Shown piece after piece: positions 7,806 to 16,480 of a DNA stretch of 64,000 nt. How positions within the stretch are numbered: position 1 is the first letter of the stretch; every line of letters begins with the position of its first letter. The notes under the pieces were generated by a model. That model saw nothing but the letters and a program-made list of their open reading frames with translations, ran no database searches and was not told the DNA's origin. The translations under genes were made by a program, and so were the position numbers. The DNA is from Pusillibacter faecalis (lineage in GTDB: Bacteria; Bacillota; Clostridia; Oscillospirales; Oscillospiraceae), in NCBI RefSeq assembly GCF_018408705.1, contig NZ_AP023420.1:2790001-2854000 (forward strand), read 5' to 3'.

Positions 7806-8498
7806 TTACATATCCTCATTCTGGCCTAAAGCGGTGGTTGGTTCTTCCATCGGCTTGCTGTATACTCCATCGAAGTAATACCCGGTAGCCTGTTCTGCGG
7901 CATCCTGACTTACCCTCTCATTTGCCTGTTTCAGCATAGCATCACCAATAATGGCATTGAGGTAGAACGGTGCAATCTCTTTGTCAAGCCTATCTAACTT
8001 TTCCGCCTTTTCCTCATAAAATCGCTTTTCCCAAACGCTCGTGGCATTTGCGGCCGCTTTAGTGTAGTACGGCTTTACATCTTCTCTTACGTCCCCATCG
8101 TTTGCTAAGAACATAATTGCTCTTGCACCAACCTGGGTATTGATGTACTCGTCCAGAATACGCCTGATTAAAGCGGGCTGTCCTTGGCACTCGTTGAGAA
8201 TGCGGGTCTTAATAAGCGTTTGCAAAAACTGTAAATCTGCTATGTCACGCTTAGAAAGGTTATGGGTAAAGTTCGTATTTTTAATTGTGGTATACTGCGC
8301 CATCCTCTTGCTGATTTCGCCATTATTCTCTGCAACTGCCAAAGCCAACATATCCCGCCATTCACGGTTAAACTGGAAAATAGTTTCTTTCAGCCACTTA
8401 TCCGTATATCCCTTATCCCGTTGTTCCTGCTTTAGCCCATCTACCACCTTACCATAAAGATTTTGCCCAATAAGATCTTTAAGTTGATACTGTTTCAT
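7806..8498 (-). CDS. Hypothetical helical protein of the nested element
   Basis: 230 residues, predominantly helical and charged, with no family I recognise. Features include FQFNREWRDMLALAVAENNG and GYYFDGVYSKPMEEP near the end. The ATG at 8498 follows GGAGGG with good spacing and is preferred over an upstream in-frame start (8531). It is followed without a gap by the 120-residue gene, then by the HTH gene and the 55-residue gene, so the four form a probable operon. Confidence 0.6.
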   Translation of the reverse strand: MKQYQLKDLIGQNLYGKVVDGLKQEQRDKGYTDKWLKETIFQFNREWRDMLALAVAENNGEISKRMAQYTTIKNTNFTHNLSKRDIADLQFLQTLIKTRILNECQGQPALIRRILDEYINTQVGARAIMFLANDGDVREDVKPYYTKAAANATSVWEKRFYEEKAEKLDRLDKEIAPFYLNAIIGDAMLKQANERVSQDAAEQATGYYFDGVYSKPMEEPTTALGQNEDM

Positions 8499-8681
8499 GC
8501 TTGACCCTCCATATTTCATATACTGTTGCAAAATATAATTACCGTCCCTGTTCTATAAACCCTTTATTATTACATTACAATTCAGTCCCCAAAATCAACC
8601 GCTCCCAAAGCACCTTATATACCATATTTGAAGTGTTTTTCTTAAAAGTTCCCCAAACGAAGAAGCGTACAATTTTGCACC

Positions 8682-9170
8682 TTAGACCCTGCGCAAAATT
8701 GTACTCTGCTCCTCTATATATTCAGTTACTTGCTTCACACGCTCCACTGTCTTTAAATGCTGCTTGCTATATCGGCAATCTGGGGTATGCTTTCTCATGC
8801 TCTGAATAATATGTTCCGCACAACTACTCGCACCGTACCCGTTGACCAAAATATGCAGGTGCGGTGCGACAGTAGTGTTTGGCGCTAACTTTTTGATTTC
8901 ACCCGTGTTTGGGTCTTTCCTCCATATTTTCTGTTGACAAATAAATTGTTTTTTGCCGCCCTTATTTTTTGGTTTGTTATAGCTCATTTTGCCGACGTAC
9001 TCTGAGCTGGTAACAGACAAGCCAAGGATAATATTGATACTTTCTCCTTGTTTTTTCTTCCAACGCATACAGACCGCCCGAAGCCTGTTTAGTTCTCGTT
9101 CTCCATCCTCCATACCTCCAAATTTGCGGGGGTCATTGAGAAAATAGGCTGTATTTACTTTCTCTCGCAT
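8682..9170 (-). CDS. HUH-motif protein, possibly a replication initiator or relaxase-like endonuclease
   Basis: 162 residues. It contains APHLHILVNGYGASS, the His-hydrophobic-His motif in the context usual for HUH endonucleases, and near the C-terminus TEYIEEQS, a possible catalytic Tyr as in Y1 enzymes. The segment INIILGLSVTSSEYVGKMSY could be the preceding beta strand. The ribosome site GGCGGGGA is close to the ATG and a promoter lies at 9197-9225. HUH proteins nick DNA to start rolling-circle replication or transfer. The assignment rests on two short motifs, so it is tentative. Confidence 0.5.
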   Translation of the reverse strand: MREKVNTAYFLNDPRKFGGMEDGERELNRLRAVCMRWKKKQGESINIILGLSVTSSEYVGKMSYNKPKNKGGKKQFICQQKIWRKDPNTGEIKKLAPNTTVAPHLHILVNGYGASSCAEHIIQSMRKHTPDCRYSKQHLKTVERVKQVTEYIEEQSTILRRV

Positions 9171-9196
9171 AATATCCCCGCCTTACTTATAGCTAT

Positions 9197-9225
9197 ATTA
9201 TATAGTCCTTTTGTTGCGCCGTAAA
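9197..9225 (-). promoter_or_regulatory. Promoter of the HUH-motif gene
   Basis: On the minus strand, TTTACG (-35), a 17-base spacer and TATAAT (-10), about 25 bases before the ATG at 9170. It probably drives the leftward genes from 9170 onward. Confidence 0.55.
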
Positions 9226-9318
9226 CTTATATTGCGCTGTTTTCATAAAGTTCTACACCCAATAGGTTCTTTCCTTAGAAAAAACTTTGTCCCATTTTAG
9301 CTACTTTGCACAAAATAA

Positions 9319-9344
9319 AATTGAGCCACAAAAGAGGCTCAATT
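9319..9344. terminator. Hairpin near the right end of the nested element
   Basis: AATTGAGCC (9319-9327) and GGCTCAATT (9336-9344) form a 9-bp stem with an 8-base loop. Read leftward it is followed by TTTTATTTTG, so it could terminate transcription on the minus strand. Confidence 0.45.
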
Positions 9345-9361
9345 AGCTGTGCTATTAACCA

Positions 9362-10693
9362 TTGATATATACCGTTGAAATGCAGTACAAAACCAATGAG
9401 TACTACGCCAAGGACATCTCCAAGAAGCGCCGGATCGTCAACAAAATGAAAGGCAACGCCGGGATTCCGCTTTCGCCGCCGCCCTACGGCTACATGAAAA
9501 ACCCGGACGATCCCCGGTTTTGGGTGATTGACCCGGAGGCTGCCGAGGTGGTGCGCTGCATCTACCGTCTGGCCTTGGAGGGCAACGGCCCCTTGCAGAT
9601 TGCTACGGCGCTGGGGACGATGGGGGCGCTGAACCCCTCGGCCTATCGAACCAGCAAGGGGATTAGCAAGGGCGGCTCCAAAAGCACGCTGGAGCCTACC
9701 AAGTGGAACCACACCACCGTCAAAAAAATCCTCACCTTGCAGGAATACTGCGGCGATGTGATCAACTTCAAAAGCTACTCCAAGTCCTACAAGATGAAGC
9801 GCCGGATTGAAAACCCGGAAGAAAACCGGGCCATCTTCCTCAATGTCCATGAGCCCATCATTGACCGGGCTACTTGGGAAAAGGTGCAGGCTTTGCAGAA
9901 AGGCACACGGCGCAAAAAGCCGACTGTTACCCAAGAGCCGAGTGTGTTTTCCGGGCGACTGAAATGCCCCGAGTGCGGCGGCAACCTCAACTTCCATTTC
10001 AACCAGAAAAACCACGACATTAAATTCTTTAGCTGTCAAAACCATAATTCTGGTTTGTGGAAATGTTCAGCGACACACTATATCCGTCTGGATTTTCTGG
10101 AACAGGTGGTGCTGTATGAGGTTAACCGCTTGGCGGCCTTTGCCAATGAGTATGAAAGGGATTTTGTAAAAGCCATGCTGGGCCGTTCCGCAAAGGTTGC
10201 TGAAAATGACCGGGCACGGAAACAGCGGGAACTGAATGCTCTGCTGACCCGTGACAAGGAACTGGATATGCTCTTTGAAAGGCTGTACGAAGACAATGTA
10301 GCGGGTAAAATTGACGATGCCCGGTTTGCCAGGATGTCAAAGCGGTATGAGCAGGAGCAGGGCGAAATCGGTGCAAAGGTCAAGGCTCTGCGGCTGGAAC
10401 TGAAAAAGGCCGAAGGACAGCAGATGGATATGGAGGATTTTCTGGCAACGGTGCGACGGTACGCCTATGTGTCAAAGATCACCCGGCGCATGGTGTCCGA
10501 GCTCATTGACCACATTGATGTGTACCACGCCGAAAAACAGGACGGCGTGACCAATCAGCAGGTGGTCATCCACTACAACTGCATCGGGGCCTTTGAAGTG
10601 CCAGACCGCAAGAAGATTCCCGAGGCTGACATCATCATGGAAACGAGAAAAGGCGTAGCTGTCAGCTACGCCCCGGCACAGATTGCAGTATGA
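9362..10693 (+). pseudogene. C-terminal part of the transposon's large serine recombinase
   Basis: Host sequence starts at 9398 (EYYAKDISKKRRIVNKMKGN); the 12 codons before it come from the nested element. The recombinase domain follows (PPYGYMKNPDDPRFWVIDPE, then EAAEVVRCIYRL), next a zinc ribbon (CPECGG ... CQNHNSGLWKC) and a coiled coil with a DUF4368-like end. No catalytic Ser is present, so this fragment alone cannot recombine DNA. Joined to the part at 2058-2450 it gives a typical TnpX/Tn4451-type enzyme of about 580 residues. It is the last gene of the conjugative transposon. Confidence 0.85.
9371..9397. other. Right attachment junction of the nested element
   Basis: The arm 9371-9391, read on the minus strand, starts TTTGT and includes TGC and TTTCAACG. 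It matches the left arm at 17 of 21 positions, differing at arm positions 6, 7, 11 and 20. AAT (9395-9397) then joins the host codon GAG. Confidence 0.75.
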
Positions 10694-10699
10694 CCTTTT

Positions 10700-10760
10700 C
10701 AGAAAATAAAAATGCGGAGTGTCCGTTACAGGATGCTCAAACCCTATAAGGACACTCCAC
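10700..10760 (-). terminator. Terminator of the tRNA-Pro gene
   Basis: On the minus strand, GTGGAGTGTCC pairs with GGACACTCCGC (10750-10760, 10714-10724) and TTATAGG with CCTGTAA inside, with one bulge, followed by ATTTTTATTTTC. It marks the probable edge between transposon and chromosome. Confidence 0.8.
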
Positions 10761-10761
10761 A

Positions 10762-10837
10762 TGGTCCGAGTGGCGGGATTTGAACCCACGGCCTCTTGGT
10801 CCCGAACCAAGCGCGCTACCAACTGCGCTACACCCGG
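10762..10837 (-). tRNA. tRNA-Pro (CGG)
   Basis: 76 bases with encoded CCA (10762-10764). The acceptor arms CCGGGTG/CACTCGG pair with one wobble, the anticodon stem CTTGG/CCAAG encloses TTCGGGA with anticodon CGG, and the T arm contains GGTTCAAATCC. Its 3' end faces the conjugative transposon. Confidence 0.95.
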
Positions 10838-10851
10838 ATGCAACGGTAGTT

Positions 10852-10880
10852 ATTATACGGAATTTTCCTGCGGCTGTCAA
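10852..10880 (-). promoter_or_regulatory. Promoter of tRNA-Pro
   Basis: Minus strand TTGACA, 17-base spacer, TATAAT: a perfect consensus promoter 15 bases before the tRNA. Confidence 0.85.
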
Positions 10881-10942
10881 GGTTATATTCACGGAAAAAA
10901 CAGCATAGGCTCCAAAAGAACGATTTGCAGGGAGGGAGCAGT

Positions 10943-11899
10943 ATGACTTCACGGCAGGCGGGTCGACGGATGGCTACGATATCAGCCCAGCGGAAAAGGC
11001 AGACCGGACGGAGCGGCATCCGGCAGCCGGGGCGGCGAAAGGATGAGTCCATGCGGCCGAAAGAACGGCGGCAATTTCTGCAGCTGGTGATTTGCTGTGG
11101 AATTTTTGTGCTGCTGGTAGCCGCCAAATTCCTGCTTCCAAGCCGGATGGCCCAGATCAACGAGGTACTTTCTAGAGCCATGGAACAGAATATGGACGTC
11201 CAGGCGGTATTCTCTGCTGTGGGGAGAGCTTTCTCAGGAGAGAGCGGTATGAGCGGCACTGTTGATGAGGTTTATCGAGCAGTCTTTCACCCGGACGGGA
11301 CGGAAGAGGCATTGGAGACCTCTGCACACATTCCGGCATCTCAGGGGATAGCGGCAATGGCCGCGCTTCAGGCCTATCTGCCCCTGGGAGAGGCGGAGAC
11401 TGCGGAGGATATGCAGGAGGAAACGCCGGAAGAGCAGGTTTCGAATCTGGCATACGTACTGTATTCCAACCAGAATCTTCCGGAAGATGTCAGCATGGAG
11501 CAGGCCATTTTGAATTTTGATTACTGTACGCCTGTCTCCGGGACATTGAGCTCCGACTTCGGCTACCGGGAGCATCCGGTGGAAGGGGAGGAGCGCTTCC
11601 ACTATGGCGTGGACCTGGCTGCCAATGAGGGGACCGAAATTCTATGCTTTGCAGATGGTACCGTAACAGTGGTGGGAGAAAGTAGCAGCTATGGAAAATA
11701 CTGCATGGTGGAACATGCGGGAGGCTACTCTACACTCTACGCACACTGTAGCCGGATCACAGTATCTTCCGGAGCTGCGGTGAAGGAGGGGCAAAAGATT
11801 GCCGAGGTAGGGGAGACTGGGGTTGCCACCGGACCACACCTGCATTTTGAGCTGCAAAAGAATGGAACCTACCTCAACCCCATCTACTATGTCGACTGA
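10943..11899 (+). CDS. spoIVFA: SpoIVFA-like protein with M23/LytM domain
   Basis: 318 residues from the ATG at 10943, which follows GGAGGG (10930-10935). A basic cytoplasmic start is followed by one membrane span (residues about 48-66, VICCGIFVLLVAAKFLL). After a linker comes a C-terminal LytM/M23 fold: SSDFGYREHPVEGEERFHYG, VDLAAN, YSTLYAHCS, ATGPHLHFEL. SpoIVFA holds the SpoIVFB protease inactive in the outer forespore membrane until a signal from the forespore arrives. The gene overlaps a SpoIVFB-like gene by 11 bases, which supports this role. It could also be a general M23 endopeptidase; the motifs for zinc binding (HYGVDL, HLH) look largely present. Confidence 0.7.
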   Translation: MTSRQAGRRMATISAQRKRQTGRSGIRQPGRRKDESMRPKERRQFLQLVICCGIFVLLVAAKFLLPSRMAQINEVLSRAMEQNMDVQAVFSAVGRAFSGESGMSGTVDEVYRAVFHPDGTEEALETSAHIPASQGIAAMAALQAYLPLGEAETAEDMQEETPEEQVSNLAYVLYSNQNLPEDVSMEQAILNFDYCTPVSGTLSSDFGYREHPVEGEERFHYGVDLAANEGTEILCFADGTVTVVGESSSYGKYCMVEHAGGYSTLYAHCSRITVSSGAAVKEGQKIAEVGETGVATGPHLHFELQKNGTYLNPIYYVD

Positions 11900-12449
11900 T
11901 ATTCGGATATCCCCAGGGTTTTGCCTGCTGGTTGGCTGGTTTGCAACCATTAACGGATGGCAACTGCTGGCGGCAGTGCTCGGTGCGGCAGCCATTCACG
12001 AGGCGGGACACTACGCGGCCCTGCGGCTGCTGGGAACGCGCATCCTAGGGTTGCGTATCGGGCTTCTGGGCGCTGTGCTGGAGACGGACAGCACAGCACT
12101 TTCCTATGGTGGAGAGCTGGCCGCAGTCCTGGCAGGACCCGTGGCAAACCTGCTGAGCGCCGTTGTTTTGACTGCGCTGGGACTGGAAATGGCGGCAGGG
12201 GCCCACTTGGTTCTGGGAGCATTTAATCTGCTGCCAGTGCGGCCTCTGGACGGTGGGAGGGCGCTTTATCTGGCGGCCGCTTGGCTGTTTGGACCGGCAG
12301 CTGGGGAACGGGCTGCCCGCTGGACAGGCACAGCCACAGCTTTGGGAGTGGTGGTATGCCTGGAGGAGCTGATGCGCCAGGCGGAAGCTTGTGGCTGCTG
12401 CCGGCGATGGCGGGTTTTTTCATGGCGGCATGGAGGGAGATTTTTGTAA
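11889..12449 (+). CDS. spoIVFB: SpoIVFB-like M50 site-2 protease
   Basis: 187 residues, four or more hydrophobic segments. The zinc site HEAGH is in the second span, and NLLPVRPLDGGRAL supplies the third ligand, the arrangement of M50 intramembrane proteases. In spore formers SpoIVFB cuts pro-sigma-K in the mother cell membrane. The ATG at 11889 lies inside the end of the SpoIVFA-like gene. No CBS domain is visible; the protein ends after a Cys/Arg-rich tail of about 30 residues that looks atypical, so the end may differ from model SpoIVFB. Confidence 0.75.
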   Translation: MSTDIRISPGFCLLVGWFATINGWQLLAAVLGAAAIHEAGHYAALRLLGTRILGLRIGLLGAVLETDSTALSYGGELAAVLAGPVANLLSAVVLTALGLEMAAGAHLVLGAFNLLPVRPLDGGRALYLAAAWLFGPAAGERAARWTGTATALGVVVCLEELMRQAEACGCCRRWRVFSWRHGGRFL

Positions 12450-12457
12450 AATAATGC

Positions 12458-12486
12458 TTGCAATCTGTCGGGAACTATGATATCAT
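12458..12486 (+). promoter_or_regulatory. Promoter and leader of rplS
   Basis: TTGCAA, 17-base spacer, TATCAT. The transcript would have a leader of about 90 bases before rplS, with a GCGTC/GACGC hairpin; Firmicutes often carry an autoregulatory L19 leader here, but I cannot match the motif without a model. Confidence 0.6.
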
Positions 12487-12580
12487 ACTCAGGCTATAAA
12501 AAGGGCGGTCCTCTGCCGTGCGTCTGAGCGACGCCGCAGAAAAGCGGTATGAACGCCTATAAATACAGGAGGAAAAATTC

Positions 12581-12922
12581 ATGGATCTCATTCAGGAACT
12601 GAACAAGCAGACGCTCTCTGCTGAGGCACCCAAGGTCCGGATCGGTGATACCGTCCGCGTCCATGTGAAGGTGAAGGAGGGCTCTCGGGAGCGCATCCAG
12701 GTGTTCGAGGGTACTGTGATTGCCAAGAAGCACGGCGGCATTGAGGAGACCATCACCGTCCGCCGCATTTCCTATGGCGTGGGCGTGGAGAAGGTTTTCC
12801 CTGTTCACTCTCCTTCCATTGACCACATTGAGGTGGTTCGCAATGGTAAGGTCCGCCGGGCAAAGCTCTATTATCTGCGCGGCCGCGTGGGCAAGGGCGC
12901 CAAGGTCAAAGAGAAGCTGTGA
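12581..12922 (+). CDS. rplS: 50S ribosomal protein L19
   Basis: 113 residues, the usual length. Recognised by [60 protein letters not shown] and the tail [20 protein letters not shown]19 lies at the interface of the two ribosomal subunits. AGGAGG precedes the ATG. A terminator follows directly, so it is mostly transcribed alone from its own promoter. Confidence 0.98.
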   Translation: MDLIQELNKQTLSAEAPKVRIGDTVRVHVKVKEGSRERIQVFEGTVIAKKHGGIEETITVRRISYGVGVEKVFPVHSPSIDHIEVVRNGKVRRAKLYYLRGRVGKGAKVKEKL

Positions 12923-12926
12923 TTCC

Positions 12927-12957
12927 AAAAAAGAGAGGCTCTGCCTCTCTTTTTTCT
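12927..12957 (+). terminator. Terminator after rplS
   Basis: AAAAAAGAGAGGC...GCCTCTCTTTTTTC hairpin with a T run, 5 bases after the stop. Confidence 0.9.
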
Positions 12958-13043
12958 TACAGAAAAACCGGTCCGCACCCTTGTGAAACAGGGGATTCTT
13001 TGTTATACTAACAAAGTTAATGATGATTTGGGAGGATGTAGCC

Positions 13044-13619
13044 ATGACTGGGAAGCAGCAAGCACAGCGAGGAGCCTATGAATGGGTGCAGACGCTGGTG
13101 TATGTAGTGCTGGCTGTGGTGCTACTCTTCACATTTGTGGGCCGGCTGAGCCGGGTTCAGGGAGAGTCCATGCGTGAGACTCTACAGGACCGGGATCTGC
13201 TGCTGGTTCTGAACGGCTATTTATGCGGCTCCTATGAGGCCGGAGACATTGTGATCGCACAGCGGGGGGACTTCAACGATGGTGCGCCCATTGTCAAGCG
13301 AGTGATTGCAACAGAAGGGCAGACGGTGGATATTGATTTTAACGCCGGAACGGTCTATGTGGACGGCGCCGCGCTGGAGGAGCCTTATGCCAGGGAGGCA
13401 ACCTGGCTGGCGGAGGGGGTGGAATTCCCCTTGACCGTTCCGGCGGGGTGCCTCTTCCTGATGGGGGATAACCGCAACGACAGCGAGGACAGCCGCAGTG
13501 CGGATCTCGGCCCAGTGGACAGCCGCTGTGTGATTGGAAAAGCGGTATTTCTGGCACTGCCTGGAAAGACGGCGGACCTCAATGCGCGGGAGTGGAACCG
13601 CGTTGGATTTTTGAGATGA
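13044..13619 (+). CDS. lepB: Signal peptidase I (first copy)
   Basis: 191 residues. One N-terminal membrane span (LVYVVLAVVLLFTFVGRL), then the catalytic Ser in VQGESMRETLQ, the Lys in APIVKRVIATEGQ, and the conserved box LFLMGDNRNDSEDSRS. This type I signal peptidase removes signal peptides from exported proteins at the outer face of the membrane. The start at 13044 is chosen for its ribosome site (GGGAGG, 13030-13035) over ATG at 13020. A second copy follows after 16 bases. Confidence 0.93.
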   Translation: MTGKQQAQRGAYEWVQTLVYVVLAVVLLFTFVGRLSRVQGESMRETLQDRDLLLVLNGYLCGSYEAGDIVIAQRGDFNDGAPIVKRVIATEGQTVDIDFNAGTVYVDGAALEEPYAREATWLAEGVEFPLTVPAGCLFLMGDNRNDSEDSRSADLGPVDSRCVIGKAVFLALPGKTADLNAREWNRVGFLR

Positions 13620-13635
13620 CCTGGGAGAGACAGAC

Positions 13636-14214
13636 ATGGACGAAGAGAAGAAAAGAGAGGGCGGGCGGGACCTCTATGAATGGGTCCAGGCATTGGTGTG
13701 CTCTGTGCTGGCGGTGGTGGTGGTCTTTACCTTTGTCATCCGGCTGATCGGCGTGGACGGACATTCCATGGTCCCCACCCTGCAGGATGGAGACCGGCTG
13801 CTGGTGCTCAATTCCATGCTGTACCATGATTATCAGGCCGGAGATATCGTGGTGCTGCGTAAATCCTCTTTCCTGGACGAGCCCATTGTAAAACGAGTGA
13901 TCGCAACAGAGGGCCAGGTGGTGGATATCGACTTTGTGACTGGCAGTGTTTATGTGGACGGGATTCTTTTGAAAGAGGATTATATTAACGAACTGACCTT
14001 TACGGAGGAGGGGATGGAATTTCCACTGATCGTACCGGAAGGCAGCATCTTTGTCATGGGTGATAACCGTAACCACAGCAATGACAGCCGGGATTCCAGG
14101 CTGGGAACGGTGGATACCCGCTATGTTATTGGCAAGGCGGTGCTGCTGGCTTTCCCGGGGACCGACATTCTCACTGGGAAGCGGGACTTCGGACGGATCG
14201 GCGTGCTGGCCTGA
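13636..14214 (+). CDS. lepB: Signal peptidase I (second copy)
   Basis: 192 residues, clearly a paralogue of the preceding gene. Membrane span VQALVCSVLAVVVVFTFVIR, catalytic Ser in DGHSMVPTLQDGD, Lys in EPIVKRVIATEGQ, and box IFVMGDNRNHSNDSRD. All catalytic residues are intact in both copies, so both are probably active. The pair is followed by rbgA after 26 bases, in the common Firmicutes order. Confidence 0.93.
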   Translation: MDEEKKREGGRDLYEWVQALVCSVLAVVVVFTFVIRLIGVDGHSMVPTLQDGDRLLVLNSMLYHDYQAGDIVVLRKSSFLDEPIVKRVIATEGQVVDIDFVTGSVYVDGILLKEDYINELTFTEEGMEFPLIVPEGSIFVMGDNRNHSNDSRDSRLGTVDTRYVIGKAVLLAFPGTDILTGKRDFGRIGVLA

Positions 14215-14240
14215 GACTGTATGATGCAGGAGGACTTGCT

Positions 14241-15116
14241 ATGAATATCCAGTGGTATCCTGGACACATGACCAAAACGAGACGGATGATTGCTGAGCAG
14301 TTGAAAAACGTGGATGCGGTGTGTGAAATCCTGGATGCCCGGATTCCCATCTCCAGCCGGAACCCGGACGTGGACGAGCTGACAGCAGGAAAACCTCGGC
14401 TGGTGGTCTTGAACCGGGTGGATCAGGCAGACCCTGCCTCTACCCGCCGGTGGGCGGACTTTTTCCGTGCCAGGGGATATGCGGTGCTGGAGACCAACGC
14501 CAAGGGCGGCGCCGGTACAACAAGATTTGCTGCCGCTGTGCGGGAGCTTCTTGCGGACAAGCTCCGTTCCTACGCGGAAAAGGGAATGGCAGGTCGAGTG
14601 GTCCGGGTGATGATTTTAGGCATTCCCAACGTGGGAAAATCCACGTTTATCAACCAGGTGGCGGGCCGAAAGACTGCCAAAACAGAGGACCGGCCAGGTG
14701 TCACCCGCTCTAAGCAGTGGGTTCCCATCGACAAAGGACTGGAGCTGTTGGACACCCCGGGCATCCTCTGGCCTAAATTTGAAGACCAGAGTGTGGGGCT
14801 GAACTTGGCTTACACCGGGGCGGTGAAGGACGACATTTTGGATGTAGAGACCCTGGGCTGTCATTTGATGGCCTATCTGGGAGAGGCGTATCCAGATGCG
14901 CTGGCGTCGACTTATAAACTGCCTGCCCTGCCGGAGCGGGAGACGGAGGAGAACGACGTTGCCTGGGGCTACCGGCTATTGGAAAGTGCCGGCAGGAAGC
15001 GGGGGTTTTTGATCTCCGGCGGCGAAGTAGACACAGAGCGGATGGCCAAGATCCTGTTGGACGAGTTCCGGGGCGGCAAGCTGGGGCGGTTCACCCTGGA
15101 GCTGCCGGAGGAATAA
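14241..15116 (+). CDS. rbgA: Ribosome biogenesis GTPase RbgA (YlqF)
   Basis: 291 residues. Circularly permuted GTPase: the G4-like motif LNRVDQAD comes first (residues about 55-62), then the P-loop GIPNVGKSTFIN, then LLDTPGILWP. The opening MNIQWYPGHMTKTRRMIAEQ is the family signature. RbgA acts late in 50S subunit assembly. The G4 box reads NRVD instead of the more common NKVD. The gene lies in the order lepB-rbgA-(two SUKH)-rnhB-yraN. Confidence 0.95.
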   Translation: MNIQWYPGHMTKTRRMIAEQLKNVDAVCEILDARIPISSRNPDVDELTAGKPRLVVLNRVDQADPASTRRWADFFRARGYAVLETNAKGGAGTTRFAAAVRELLADKLRSYAEKGMAGRVVRVMILGIPNVGKSTFINQVAGRKTAKTEDRPGVTRSKQWVPIDKGLELLDTPGILWPKFEDQSVGLNLAYTGAVKDDILDVETLGCHLMAYLGEAYPDALASTYKLPALPERETEENDVAWGYRLLESAGRKRGFLISGGEVDTERMAKILLDEFRGGKLGRFTLELPEE

Positions 15117-15133
15117 GAGTGGAGAGATGCCAG

Positions 15134-15775
15134 ATGACACGGCAGGAAGCAACGGCTTTTGTAGAAAAGGCCTTTGAGACATTACAGGCTCGGGGTTGGC
15201 TGGCGGAGGGCCTCAAGCCCGCCCTGGCCATGGAGGAGGAGATCGACTCCTTTGAGAAAAAGCGCGGGGTCCGGCTTTCGCCTCTCTATCGAGCGCTGCT
15301 GTTGTCTCACCACATCGGTCAGCTGATGACCGTTATGTATCATTTGGAGAGAGTGAGTCCGCTGTGGATGGAGCTGGACGGCGCGGTGAGTATGGAGGCC
15401 TTGGAAGAGCAGATTGAGATTTTACAGGAGATGCAGGACTATTGCGAACTGCCCGATGGCTGCTTCCAAAACCTCATCCCCATTGGGGACTTTGGTGCGG
15501 GCTGGGGCCCCATGTGCCTGGATCTGAGACGCCCGGAGGAGAGTGTGGACCCAAACAACGAGGAAACCTGGGCCGTAGTTTGGTTCGACCACGAGGAGTT
15601 TGACTGGGATCGGCGGTATCTGGGAGAGGACGGCTTACTCCATGGACGGCCCGCCGCCCCGGATCTCAAGACTCTGCTGGAGTGGTGTTTGTGCGGATCT
15701 CTGGAAACGGAGTTTGAGGAGAAATACGGCATCCGACCTACCTATGAGTGGTATCAGAATGGGGCGGAGTATTGA
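15134..15775 (+). CDS. SUKH (SMI1/KNR4)-like protein, copy 1
   Basis: 213 residues. The opening MTRQEATAFVEKAFETLQAR is shared in pattern with the next gene. EEEIDSFEKKRGVRLSPLYRALL resembles the SUKH start (a helix with E and a Leu-Pro/Ser-Pro turn), and the middle has NLIPIGDFGAGWGPMCLDLR, the usual I-x-x-G-D/W-x-x-D pattern. Family members are immunity proteins against contact-dependent toxins or have cellular roles. No toxin gene is nearby. The ATG at 15134 is preferred over GTG at 15119 because it aligns with the paralogue. Confidence 0.7.
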   Translation: MTRQEATAFVEKAFETLQARGWLAEGLKPALAMEEEIDSFEKKRGVRLSPLYRALLLSHHIGQLMTVMYHLERVSPLWMELDGAVSMEALEEQIEILQEMQDYCELPDGCFQNLIPIGDFGAGWGPMCLDLRRPEESVDPNNEETWAVVWFDHEEFDWDRRYLGEDGLLHGRPAAPDLKTLLEWCLCGSLETEFEEKYGIRPTYEWYQNGAEY

Positions 15776-15818
15776 CGTATAGAACTGCCGGAGGAATCAA
15801 AGCGGGGAGGGATACCGG

Positions 15819-16478
15819 ATGACACAGCAGGAAGCAAAGAACTATGTAGAGGGTGCCTTTCAGGCGCTGAAAGACCGGGGCTGGTTTCTAAAGACTGGAC
15901 TGGTGCCCACCGGGGTGACCGACAGGGAGATCGCCGAATTTGAGGCGGAGTCAGAGTTGAAGCTCCCCACCCTGCTGAAGGCGTTTTTGAAGTCCTACCG
16001 GATGGACTTTGACCTTTGGGGGATCATCCACGAGGTGGATTTTGACACCCGGCCTTGGCCCATTTCTCTGAACACCAGTGTAAAGGAGCTGCGCATAAAT
16101 TGGGCGGTGTTTCGTGAGATTGCCGCAGATTATGGCGCCGCACCGGAGCAGTACGGACATTTTCTGCCCATCGGAATGTGGGACAGTGAGTTTCTGGTGT
16201 GGGATCTCTCCCGGCGGGAGGATCAGGTGGACGCGGAGGACTGGGGAGAGAGCTGGGTGCTGCGGTCTTTCCCCCACGACGAGGCGTGGGACAAGGAGTT
16301 TTGGGAGGAGGGGGGCGAGCCCTGTGCGCCCAGCTTCAAGGACCTGCTGGACTGGTACTTTTACGGCGCCCTGATCCCGGAGTTTGAGGAGGAAAACCAC
16401 CTGAAAGTAACCTATGAGCGCATGAACAATTACGATTTTCTTTGGCATTTCTATGAGGACCGCTGGAAGGAGCCGTGA
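15819..16478 (+). CDS. SUKH (SMI1/KNR4)-like protein, copy 2
   Basis: 219 residues, a paralogue of the preceding gene: same opening (MTQQEAKNYVEGAFQALKDR), REIAEFEAESELKLPTLLKA, FLPIGMWDSEFLVWDLSRRE and FKDLLDWYFYGALIPEFEEE. The two genes are a tandem duplication that has diverged strongly. It ends just before rnhB, whose ribosome site lies in its last codons, so it is co-transcribed with core genes. Role unknown. Confidence 0.7.
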   Translation: MTQQEAKNYVEGAFQALKDRGWFLKTGLVPTGVTDREIAEFEAESELKLPTLLKAFLKSYRMDFDLWGIIHEVDFDTRPWPISLNTSVKELRINWAVFREIAADYGAAPEQYGHFLPIGMWDSEFLVWDLSRREDQVDAEDWGESWVLRSFPHDEAWDKEFWEEGGEPCAPSFKDLLDWYFYGALIPEFEEENHLKVTYERMNNYDFLWHFYEDRWKEP

Positions 16479-16480
16479 CG

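Noticed and set aside
6994..8498. Prophage origin of the nested element because of a terminase-like protein
   Set aside because: No capsid, tail, large terminase or lysis genes are present; the HTH match alone is not enough.
10762..10837. tRNA-Pro as the attachment site of the conjugative transposon
   Set aside because: A full terminator stands between the recombinase gene and the tRNA, no partial copy of the tRNA is seen inside the element, and this recombinase type usually does not use tRNA genes.
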